NCBI GenBank assembly: GCA_937995875.1
Contig: CALKIW010000163.1
Location: 1 to 23,142 of the forward strand
Direction: 5' to 3'
Length of the DNA stretch: 23,142 nucleotides
Source of the DNA: an uncultured Bacteroidales bacterium
Lineage (GTDB): Bacteria; Bacteroidota; Bacteroidia; Bacteroidales; Bacteroidaceae
Part shown: in pieces, positions 6,248 through 12,522 of the stretch
How the letters are laid out: every line of letters starts with the position of its first letter
Position numbering within the stretch: the stretch's first letter is position 1
Notes under the pieces: model-generated
What the model was told of the DNA's origin: nothing
What the model saw: the letters and a program-made list of their open reading frames with translations, nothing else
The model's database searches: none
Position numbers and translations under genes: made by a program

Positions 6248-7117
6248 ATGGAACAAATCAGAAACGAACAACTCTGTATAGAGGTATCGGCTCACGGGGC
6301 GGAACTGCAGAGCATCAAGGATGCCGATGGTAAGGAATATCTATGGCAGGGCGACCCTGCGTATTGGGGGCGTCGTTCTCCCATACTTTTTCCCATCGTG
6401 TGCGGATTGTGGAAAGACACATATCGGCTGAACGGCAAGGAGTATCATCTCAATCGACACGGCTTTGCACGAGACACCGACTTCAAGCTCGTTGCACAAG
6501 GCGACAGACAAGTGATTTATGCTATCCACGATACGCCCGAAACCTTTGAGAAATATCCCTTCCACTTTAATCTCAGTGTAAGCTACAAACTTCGGGACAA
6601 TCAAATCCACGTGGTTTGGCACGTCGAGAACACTGACGACAAGCCTATATTCTTCCAAATTGGCGGTCATCCGGCCTTTAACGTACCCGGCCAAATGCCC
6701 AACGAGCCTCTTAAGGGCAGGCTTCGCTTTGATACAGAGAGCCCCATCCGTATCTTCGGCAACGTAGAGGGCTGTATAGACAAGGGTAAACATGCTCCCA
6801 TCGAGACCAACAAGGGGGTATGGCAGTTTACCGAAGATAGTTTCAAGGACGATGCCATTATCTTTGACCATAGTCAGATACGCAAGGTAGAGTTGCTCAA
6901 TCTCAATGGAGAGGCCGAAGTGACACTCGACATCAAGACACCCGCTTTGGGCATTTGGAGTCCGTATGGAAAGAATGCTCCCTTCGTGTGCATAGAGCCT
7001 TGGTATGGCATCCACGACTGGGCTGAATACGAAGGAGAGTTCCGGGATAAGTATTTGATGAACAAACTGTTGCCCGGAGCCAGCTTTATGAGTGAGTATG
7101 TGATTACCATTCACTAA
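6248..7117 (+). CDS. LacX-like aldose 1-epimerase family protein
   Basis: A 289-residue cytoplasmic protein without a signal peptide. It belongs to the galactose-mutarotase superfamily, LacX-like branch. Conserved features are GAELQSIKDADGKEYLWQGD near the start, NRHGFARD (His71), QIGGHPAFNVP (His141) and CIEPWYGIHD (Glu250), which together would form the sugar-binding and acid/base site. Such enzymes interconvert alpha and beta anomers of free sugars or sugar phosphates; the substrate of the LacX branch is poorly defined, so no symbol is given. The length is normal for the family. It has its own promoter at 6189-6219 and a strong terminator at 7181-7217, so it appears to be a single-gene unit. 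Confidence 0.88.
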   Translation: MEQIRNEQLCIEVSAHGAELQSIKDADGKEYLWQGDPAYWGRRSPILFPIVCGLWKDTYRLNGKEYHLNRHGFARDTDFKLVAQGDRQVIYAIHDTPETFEKYPFHFNLSVSYKLRDNQIHVVWHVENTDDKPIFFQIGGHPAFNVPGQMPNEPLKGRLRFDTESPIRIFGNVEGCIDKGKHAPIETNKGVWQFTEDSFKDDAIIFDHSQIRKVELLNLNGEAEVTLDIKTPALGIWSPYGKNAPFVCIEPWYGIHDWAEYEGEFRDKYLMNKLLPGASFMSEYVITIH

Positions 7118-7180
7118 AGCCTCCTTTCGCTTTCCCTCTATCACAAGAGAAGCAGACAGACTGCTTTAACAAACATCAGA

Positions 7181-7217
7181 TTGGCCTCATGCTATGTTTA
7201 GGATAGCGTGAGGCTAA
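7181..7217 (+). terminator. hairpin terminator after the LacX-like gene
   Basis: A 15-base-pair stem (two G-U pairs) formed by 7181-7195 and 7203-7217 with a seven-base loop, followed by TTCGTTTAT. It is 64 bases past the stop at 7117. A weaker 7-bp inverted repeat (TTTTCAC/GTGAAAA, 7318-7345) lies nearer rsgA and could serve the minus strand. Confidence 0.65.
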
Positions 7218-7405
7218 TTCGTTTATAATGAAGACATAGAAGATTTTCGGTTAGCGAGACGAAATAAAAAAGACAAGTCTACAGTTTCTCCTCCCCTCAC
7301 CACGATAAAACAGGGGCTTTTCACGCCAGACTATTGATGTGAAAACTGTTTACCAAACTCGCCGCAACCTCTCTATGGCAAAAAAGGGCACTTATGTCGA
7401 AACTC

Positions 7406-8344
7406 CTACCTATACTTTCCCTCGTTCTTATCCTCCAACATACTGAGATAACTCTCGTATCGAGATGCTGCGATATAGTGGTTTTCGAGTGCCTTGAGCA
7501 CAGCGCAGCCCGGCTCATGGGTATGCGTGCAGTTGTTGAAACGACATTCCTTGGAGAAGTGGAAAATCTCCTTGAAATAGCTCGTAATTTCTTCCGGCTC
7601 CATATCGAACGTGCCAAAACCCTTAATTCCGGGCGTATCGATGAGGTAACCTCCATTGGGAAGCATCAGCATTTCGGAGTAAGTTGTGGTGTGCACACCC
7701 AAATTGTGCACATCGCTGATTTCGGCTACCCGAACGTCAGCACCGGGAATAAAATGATTGATCATCGTCGACTTCCCTACTCCGCTATTCCCTGCCAGCA
7801 ACGTTACCTTGTCCTTCAGCAGTGGCATCAACTTATCCAAACGCTCTCTGCCTCCGCTTGGCGTCTCGACAGCACTCACCTGATGACATTCATAGCCAAT
7901 GGTTTCATAGAGATTTACCATCATTTCCTGATAGTAAAGTTCATCTTCATCGAGCAAATCGGTCTTATTAAACAGCAAAATAACGGGCACACGATATGCC
8001 TCGGCCGACGCTAAAAAACGGTCGATGAATGTTGTGGAAGTCTGTGGATGATTTATAGTGACAACCAGAAAGGCCTGATCGATGTTCGCCGCCAATATAT
8101 GGCTTTGTTTAGACAGGTTTTGCGACTTGCGGATAATATAATTCCGACGTTCCTCTATCTCCGTAATAAGTGCGGTTCCCTCAGCATTTACATCTATCTG
8201 CACATGGTCGCCCACCGCCACCGGATTGGTACTTCGAATACCCTTAAGCCGAAAATTTCCTTTTATCTTGCTTTCTATAGTACGTCCGTCATCTGTTCTC
8301 ACGGTGTACCACGAACCTGTGTTCTTAATGACTAAGCCACGCAT
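7406..8344 (-). CDS. rsgA: ribosome small subunit-dependent GTPase RsgA
   Basis: A 312-residue circularly permuted GTPase that checks late 30S subunit maturation and leaves on GTP hydrolysis. The N-terminal OB-fold (about 1-70) is followed by permuted G motifs: G4 FNKTDLL (NKTD at 126-129), G1 GNSGVGKST (185-193) and G3 DTPG (236-239). The C-terminal zinc knuckle is CRFNNCTHTHEPGC (Cys267, Cys272, a His, Cys280). A longer frame begins upstream at a TTG (8360-8362), but that part lies in the repeat array. The ATG complementary to 8342-8344 (MRGLVIKN) fits the family start, so I used it. The leader consists of three 88-bp repeats, and no TAnnTTTG promoter was found in it, so the gene may depend on read-through from frr or on an atypical promoter. 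Confidence 0.95.
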   Translation of the reverse strand: MRGLVIKNTGSWYTVRTDDGRTIESKIKGNFRLKGIRSTNPVAVGDHVQIDVNAEGTALITEIEERRNYIIRKSQNLSKQSHILAANIDQAFLVVTINHPQTSTTFIDRFLASAEAYRVPVILLFNKTDLLDEDELYYQEMMVNLYETIGYECHQVSAVETPSGGRERLDKLMPLLKDKVTLLAGNSGVGKSTMINHFIPGADVRVAEISDVHNLGVHTTTYSEMLMLPNGGYLIDTPGIKGFGTFDMEPEEITSYFKEIFHFSKECRFNNCTHTHEPGCAVLKALENHYIAASRYESYLSMLEDKNEGKYR

Positions 8345-8352
8345 TTGCAATT

Positions 8353-8616
8353 CATAATTCAAAATTCATAATTCACAATTGGCTGACGCGGTGAGTTTCT
8401 GAACTCCCATGAGGATATTTTCTCAAGAAATTTTACCATGAATAATTCAAAAATCATAATTCAAAATGGGATGACGCGATGAGTTTCTGCACTCCCATGA
8501 GGATATTTTCTCAAGGAATTTTACCATAAAAAATTCAAAAATCATAATTCAAAATTGGCTGACGCGGTGAATATCCACACCATCTGGAGAATAGTTTCTC
8601 AAGGAATTTTGCAATG
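8353..8616. repeat. three tandem 88-bp repeats in the rsgA leader
   Basis: Units are 8353-8440, 8441-8528 and 8529-8616. TGACGCG recurs at 8384, 8472 and 8560, and CTCAAG at 8422, 8510 and 8598, both exactly 88 apart. Units 1 and 2 are close to identical. Unit 3 diverges in its middle (about 8570-8595). Each unit starts with an AT-rich run of ATTCA/ATAATTC blocks, then TGACGCGrTGA; units 1 and 2 carry a GAGTT/AACTC-type mini-hairpin. The array ends eight bases before the rsgA ATG and abuts the large hairpin after frr. Confidence 0.85.
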
Positions 8617-8619
8617 AAA

Positions 8620-8702
8620 AATTCACAATTTACAATTCACAATGAGTCATTCGTTGCTGAAAACACGCCGAATGGCTCATTGTGAATTGAAAATTGTGAA
8701 TT
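8620..8702 (-). terminator. 34-bp near-perfect hairpin after frr
   Basis: Arms 8620-8653 and 8669-8702 pair over 34 positions with two mismatches around a 15-base loop. The arms are built of AATTCACAATT-type blocks plus CATTCG at the apex. On the minus strand the stem starts ten bases after the frr stop codon and is followed by a T-rich run (TTTTTC), so it probably terminates frr. It would be active on both strands. Confidence 0.75.
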
Positions 8703-8712
8703 GTGAATTACA

Positions 8713-9273
8713 TTAGACTGTCATGATTTCCTGTTGCTTGGCATCCAGCAAATCATCAACTTTCTTAATATACTTATCATGAATTTTCTGCAATTCGTTC
8801 TCTGCATCCTTCTGCACGTCCTCTGACAAGCCATCCTTAAGGGCCTTCTTGAACTTATCTTTGTATTCGGAGCGGATATTGCGAATCTGCACTTTCGACT
8901 GCTCGCCCATCTTGTTACACTGCTTCACAAGTTCCTTGCGACGCTCTTCCGTAGGCTGCGGCAAATGCAGAATAACCATCTCACCATTGTTTTCAGGCGT
9001 AATACCCACATCACTATCCATGATGCCCTTCTCAATTTCAGCAATCTGCTTGCGGTCCCATGGACGAATCGCGATGGTACGAGCATCAGCAATAGACACG
9101 GTGGCAACCTGATTCAAAGGTACTGTCTCGCCATACGCATTGACACGAACACCATCTACGATAGCAACATTGGCACGGCCGGCGCGAACGCGGGCCAACT
9201 CCTCTTCCAAATACTTAGCGCCATTGCTCATCTTGGCCTCAGCGCTTTTCAGGGTTTCCTTTACGTCTAACAT
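8713..9273 (-). CDS. frr: ribosome recycling factor
   Basis: A 186-residue protein, the standard length for RRF. With EF-G it splits the 70S post-termination complex. Family landmarks are visible: an N-terminal helix (MLDVKETLKSAEAKM), LARVRAGRANVAIVDGVRVNAYG with the conserved RAGRA, VPLNQVATVSIADARTIAIRPWD, and the C-terminal helices EERRKELVKQCNKMGEQSKVQ and IRNIRSEYKDKFKKALKDG, ending in IKKVDDLLDAKQQEIM. Its own promoter is at 9302-9332, and a 34-bp hairpin follows the stop, so it looks monocistronic although rsgA lies downstream on the same strand. Confidence 0.97.
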   Translation of the reverse strand: MLDVKETLKSAEAKMSNGAKYLEEELARVRAGRANVAIVDGVRVNAYGETVPLNQVATVSIADARTIAIRPWDRKQIAEIEKGIMDSDVGITPENNGEMVILHLPQPTEERRKELVKQCNKMGEQSKVQIRNIRSEYKDKFKKALKDGLSEDVQKDAENELQKIHDKYIKKVDDLLDAKQQEIMTV

Positions 9274-9301
9274 ATTTGTATAATATTATAATTCTTGTTT
9301 A

Positions 9302-9332
9302 CAAATTTAACGATAATTTTCTGATGGTGCAA
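9302..9332 (-). promoter_or_regulatory. Bacteroidota-type promoter for frr
   Basis: Minus strand: TTG (complement of 9330-9332), 20 bases, then TAAATTTG (complement of 9302-9309). Transcription should start near 9295, leaving about 20 bases of leader before the frr ATG at 9273. Confidence 0.72.
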
Positions 9333-9366
9333 CGATTTATCCAAAAATTACACATCCCTCAATCTA

Positions 9367-9843
9367 TTACCAGCTTAAATGGTGGGACAGCAATGCTGCG
9401 ATCTGCTCCAAATAATGTTGGTCAATCTTGTTAAAAGCGTCCAAATCGCGGCTATCTATATCGATGACACCTTTCACATCACCATCCCGTCCTATGATGG
9501 GCACCACGATTTCCGACCGCGACAGACTGCTGCACGCGATATGACCGGGGAATTGCTCCACGTCGGGCACGATAACCGTCTCGCCACGCTGCCAAGCCAC
9601 GCCACAAACTCCCTTTCCGTAACCTATGCGGAAGCAAGCCACCGGGCCCTGAAACGGACCCAACAGCAGTTCTTCGCCCTTTATGCTATAGAAGCCCACC
9701 CAGAAAAAACGCTCCGGAAAGGTGTCGTGCAAGGCCGCACTCACATTTGCCAGCACAGCCGTTACATCGCTCTCGCCCTCCACCAATGCTTCAATTTGTG
9801 TTACAAGCAGCTTATACTTCTCTTCCATCTTGATGTCAGTCAT
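9367..9843 (-). CDS. msrC: free methionine-(R)-sulfoxide reductase (GAF domain)
   Basis: A 158-residue protein made of one GAF domain. It reduces free L-methionine-(R)-sulfoxide in the cytoplasm, drawing electrons from thioredoxin. The motifs are diagnostic: FFWVGFYSI, LGPFQGPVACFRI, GKGVCGVAW and PGHIACSSLSRSEIVVP. The three Cys are at 70, 80 and 104, with spacings 10 and 24, the same as the catalytic and resolving Cys of the E. coli enzyme (84, 94, 118). The usual Asp after IAC is Ser here (IACSS), a small deviation. It starts three bases after the rsmA stop and is very probably cotranscribed with rsmA. An alternative ATG exists at codon 6 (MEEKYKLL). Confidence 0.93.
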   Translation of the reverse strand: MTDIKMEEKYKLLVTQIEALVEGESDVTAVLANVSAALHDTFPERFFWVGFYSIKGEELLLGPFQGPVACFRIGYGKGVCGVAWQRGETVIVPDVEQFPGHIACSSLSRSEIVVPIIGRDGDVKGVIDIDSRDLDAFNKIDQHYLEQIAALLSHHLSW

Positions 9844-9846
9844 CGC

Positions 9847-10650
9847 CTATCGTTGTTTATCTAATTCTTGGTCCACCTTGTTTGTCAGTTCCACAAACTG
9901 CTGCACAGTCAGCTGTTCGGGCCGCATGGTCATCATTTCATGAGTGAAAAAATCCGCCGTAGGCATTGTTTCTTTAGAGAAAAGCTGTCTGAGCGACACA
10001 CGAAGCATCTTCCGGCGTTGGTTGAACACCGTCTTCACCACACGTTTGAACAATCTTTCGTCACAACCAAGGACGGTCACTGCATTGCGCGTCATACGGA
10101 TAACGGCACTCTTCACCTTTGGCGGCGGATTGAAAACTCCCTCGCTTACCGTAAACAGATACTCCACATCATACCACGCCTGCACAAGCACACTCAATAT
10201 ACCGTAGGTCTTACGACCCGGCGCTGAGGCCATACGCAAGGCCACCTCACGCTGAATCATACCCGTACAACAAGGTATCAAATCCTTGTTTTCAAGCATT
10301 TTAAAGAATATCTGCGATGAAATGTCATAAGGATAATTGCCCGTAAGTACAAACTGTCTGCCTCCGAATATATCCCTAAGATCCATCCTCAGGAAGTCTT
10401 CGCCTATGATATTGTCCTTCAGTTTAGGGAAATGCTCATGCAGATAAGCCACACTTTCCGCATCGATCTCCACCGCTTTCACCTCGCGCGGTTTCTCCAC
10501 AAGATACTGTGTCAGCACTCCCATGCCCGGACCTATCTCTAATATGGGTATCTCCGGGCAGGCATCCACCGTATCGGCAATGCGTTTGGCTATATTCAAA
10601 TCGGTTAAGAAATGCTGACCTAAATTCTTTTTGGGCTTAACTTTGTTCAT
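9847..10650 (-). CDS. rsmA: 16S rRNA (adenine1518-N6/adenine1519-N6)-dimethyltransferase
   Basis: A 267-residue methyltransferase that dimethylates A1518 and A1519 in helix 45 of 16S rRNA using S-adenosylmethionine. N-terminal KKNLGQHFLTD (residues 8-17) is the family signature. Motif I is LEIGPGMGVLT (37-47). The acidic residue of motif II is in AVEIDAES, motif III region is GEDFLRMD, and motif IV is NYPYDISSQIFF (105-116), the Bacteroidota variant of NLPY. The C-terminal helical domain follows (RVSLRQLF, MTMRPEQLTVQQFVELTN). It is the first gene of a two-gene unit with the methionine sulfoxide reductase and has a TAnnTTTG element upstream. Loss of this enzyme gives kasugamycin resistance in other bacteria. 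Confidence 0.97.
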   Translation of the reverse strand: MNKVKPKKNLGQHFLTDLNIAKRIADTVDACPEIPILEIGPGMGVLTQYLVEKPREVKAVEIDAESVAYLHEHFPKLKDNIIGEDFLRMDLRDIFGGRQFVLTGNYPYDISSQIFFKMLENKDLIPCCTGMIQREVALRMASAPGRKTYGILSVLVQAWYDVEYLFTVSEGVFNPPPKVKSAVIRMTRNAVTVLGCDERLFKRVVKTVFNQRRKMLRVSLRQLFSKETMPTADFFTHEMMTMRPEQLTVQQFVELTNKVDQELDKQR

Positions 10651-10673
10651 GCCGAATGTTTATTTTAATGTCG

Positions 10674-10681
10674 CAAAAATA
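10674..10681 (-). promoter_or_regulatory. -7 element for rsmA
   Basis: The complement reads TATTTTTG, matching TAnnTTTG, 23 bases ahead of the rsmA start codon. No TTG was found at the expected 19-21 base distance, so this rests on the -7 box alone. Confidence 0.45.
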
Positions 10682-10742
10682 CAAAAAATAAACTATAATT
10701 CACCAGACAACACCATGTTTTGCAAACAGATATAAAAAAGTA

Positions 10743-10775
10743 AAAGCTGAAACCGATTCATTCGATTCCAGCTTT
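10743..10775 (-). terminator. terminator of the 32-residue membrane protein gene
   Basis: Arms 10743-10756 and 10762-10775 form a 14-base-pair stem with two G-U pairs and a five-base loop. On the minus strand the stem runs into TTTACTTTTTT. It is 50 bases past the stop of the small gene at 10825 and upstream of the rsmA promoter, so it separates the two units. Confidence 0.82.
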
Positions 10776-10824
10776 CTTTTATATGATTAGCACCAAGTGC
10801 TTTGTTTTCTAAAAAAAGAGGGGG

Positions 10825-10923
10825 TTACTTTCTACCCTCAACCATGTTGTCCATAACGAGTGCCAATGCTGAAGCACCTACGAAAGCAACAACTGCTAAT
10901 GTAATAAATGTCATACTTGTCAT
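10825..10923 (-). CDS. 32-residue single-helix membrane protein
   Basis: The frame starts at the ATG complementary to 10921-10923 and encodes MTSMTFITLAVVAFVGASAL followed by ALVMDNMVEGRK, 32 residues. Residues 5-24 form one uninterrupted hydrophobic stretch with small residues (GAS), long enough for one membrane span; the C-terminal tail is short, polar and ends RK. Support for a real gene is unusually full: GAAAGGAAAAAACA before the ATG is a good ribosome binding site; TTTG-N19-TATCTTTG at 11018-11048 is a strong promoter; a GCCAC/GTGGC mini-hairpin lies in the 87-base leader; and a 14-bp terminator follows. I do not recognise the family. It could be a regulator or stabiliser of a membrane complex, or a subunit tag; function is unknown. 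Because of its size, standard gene callers would miss it. Confidence 0.72.
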   Translation of the reverse strand: MTSMTFITLAVVAFVGASALALVMDNMVEGRK

Positions 10924-11017
10924 TGTTTTTTCCTTTCTTTAATTTATCTTGTTATCCTAAATTGCCACCCTTTGTGGCTGTTATCTTGTAAATACAATCT
11001 TTTTCCTTAAGACGTTG

Positions 11018-11048
11018 CAAAGATAAGTATTATTTCTGTGTGCGCAAA
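11018..11048 (-). promoter_or_regulatory. strong promoter for the 32-residue protein gene
   Basis: Minus strand: TTTG (complement of 11045-11048), exactly 19 bases, then TATCTTTG (complement of 11018-11025). Both boxes match the Bacteroidota consensus fully. The start point near 11010 gives a leader of about 87 bases. Confidence 0.78.
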
Positions 11049-11371
11049 CAATTTCGCCTCAAGACCCTCAAAAAAGGCCTTTTTATTGACATCGGTCAAT
11101 CCGTTTGACCTGCATCAAGCCCTTTTCAACACTATCTTCATCCATCATTCCTTTTTCGGAGATTAAACCTTTAGTCATATTGACAGAACAGCATATTAGA
11201 AGTCCGGTAGAACAGCAAACACAACAGGAAAGCATTCCGAACACAACATACCGAAACGAGCGTATGATCAATGCACCGCAAGGTCTGCTTCTCGATCTCG
11301 AAATTCTGAAAACAAAGTACCCGACACAAGAAACAGATTCTTAAAAACCATGTAAAAAATCTTACTTTTCC
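11049..11371. other. divergent gap with two adjacent palindromes, no supported gene
   Basis: The gap between two divergent promoters. AAAAAGGCCTTTTT (11071-11084) is a perfect palindrome, directly followed by ATTGAC-ATCG-GTCAAT (11085-11100), a perfect 6-bp hairpin. Neither has a T-run that would make a good terminator. The frames in 11105-11344 (plus) and 11171-11437 (minus) show no family features; the plus frame starts at TTG. Nothing else was recognised. Confidence 0.45.
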
Positions 11372-11402
11372 TTTGAATTTCAAGTGATTTGCATTATCTT
11401 TG
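11372..11402 (+). promoter_or_regulatory. promoter giving an almost leaderless YbhN-like mRNA
   Basis: TTTG at 11372-11375, exactly 19 bases, then TATCTTTG at 11395-11402. The initiation point would fall around 11406-11410, and the ATG is at 11411. The transcript would therefore have few or no bases before the start codon. Confidence 0.72.
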
Positions 11403-11410
11403 TGAATCGA

Positions 11411-12436
11411 ATGAAAACTAAAAATACCTTCAGCCAAATATTCAAGATAGCCCTGTCGTTGTGTTTAGGCAGTGCCATCTTATATTGGATGTATCGCGAT
11501 TTCGACTTCCAACGTATCGAACACGTGGTAACGCAGGAAATGAACTGGTGGTGGATGCTGCTTTCCTTCCCCTTCGGCATTCTGGCGCAGGCCTTTCGAG
11601 GTTGGCGATGGAGACAGGCTTTGGAGCCTTTGGGAGAGCGTCCCCGACGCACGGTGTCGGTCAATTCCATATTCCTGTCTTATGCCGTGAGTCTTATCGT
11701 TCCCCGCATTGGCGAGTTTGCACGATGCGGCGTATTGAAGCGTTGGGACAACGTGCCTTTTCCCAAAGCCTTAGGCACAGTGGTGACCGAGCGTGCCATC
11801 GACTCCCTGTTGGTAATTATCATCATCGGAACCACCCTCCTCACTCAGTTTACCGTATTCGACAAGTTCTTTCAAAAGACAGGCACCCGCATGGATGAGA
11901 TACTGGCGGGCTTCACCTCTACGGGTTGGCTGGTGACCGCAGTCTGCGGTATAGCTGTGCTGCTGCTACTCTATTTCATCATACGACGGCTCTCTATATA
12001 TAATAAAGTGAAAGATATGTTCAAAGGTTTGATACAAGGCGCAATGTCTGTGAAACATGTCAGAAACCTCCCTCTTTATATATTTTTCACCATAGCCATC
12101 TGGGGCAGCTACTTCCTACACTATTATCTCACTTTCTTCTGCTTTGAAGCCACATCTTCCCTCGACTTCGATTGTGCCATCGTGACATTTATCGTGGGCT
12201 CGATAGCGGTTATAGTCCCCACCCCAAACGGAGCCGGTCCCTGGCATTTTGCCGTAAAAACCATGCTGATACTTTATGGAGTGGCGTCCAACGACGCGTT
12301 GTTCTTCGTGCTTATCGTGCACGGTGTACAGACCCTGCTGGTCATTCTGCTCGGCATCTACGCATGGCTGGCCCTCAACTTAACAAGCAGGAGAGGCCTT
12401 TCCCCAAGCCCATCGCCAACAGGAGACGGGCTATGA
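11411..12436 (+). CDS. YbhN/AglD-like integral membrane protein (LPG-synthase TM family)
   Basis: A 341-residue polytopic protein of the UPF0104/lysylphosphatidylglycerol-synthase membrane-region family, with about eight hydrophobic segments (for example ALSLCLGSAILYWMY, WWWMLLSFPFGILAQAF, SLLVIIIIGTTLL, LVTAVCGIAVLLLLYFII, FVLIVHGVQTLLVILLGIY). Family landmarks include FRGWRWRQAL, SYAVSLIVPRIGEFARCGVL and PTPNGAGPWHF. Members lacking the soluble synthase domain are thought to handle membrane lipids or polyprenyl carriers; this protein's role is not known. The open frame continues upstream to a GTG at 11384, but that lies inside the promoter, so the ATG MKTKNTFSQ was chosen. The C-terminus SRRGLSPSPSPTGDGL is low-complexity and looks encoded by a GC-rich repeat-like segment (12395-12433) rather than by ancestral coding sequence. 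pepD follows 86 bases later without a clear promoter, so the two may be cotranscribed. Confidence 0.85.
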   Translation: MKTKNTFSQIFKIALSLCLGSAILYWMYRDFDFQRIEHVVTQEMNWWWMLLSFPFGILAQAFRGWRWRQALEPLGERPRRTVSVNSIFLSYAVSLIVPRIGEFARCGVLKRWDNVPFPKALGTVVTERAIDSLLVIIIIGTTLLTQFTVFDKFFQKTGTRMDEILAGFTSTGWLVTAVCGIAVLLLLYFIIRRLSIYNKVKDMFKGLIQGAMSVKHVRNLPLYIFFTIAIWGSYFLHYYLTFFCFEATSSLDFDCAIVTFIVGSIAVIVPTPNGAGPWHFAVKTMLILYGVASNDALFFVLIVHGVQTLLVILLGIYAWLALNLTSRRGLSPSPSPTGDGL

Positions 12437-12522
12437 GTTGCTGCCGCAGGGACTTATGCCCACAGCAGCAACATGATTGACAAACAACAGAAACACAATA
12501 CTAACTTTTAAATTTAATTTTT

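Noticed and set aside
8345..8362. Six-codon N-terminal extension of RsgA
   Set aside because: It begins at TTG inside the first repeat unit's flank; the ATG at 8344 matches the usual RsgA start.
11105..11344. 79-codon plus-strand frame between the divergent promoters
   Set aside because: TTG start, no ribosome binding site, no family resemblance and low-complexity composition.
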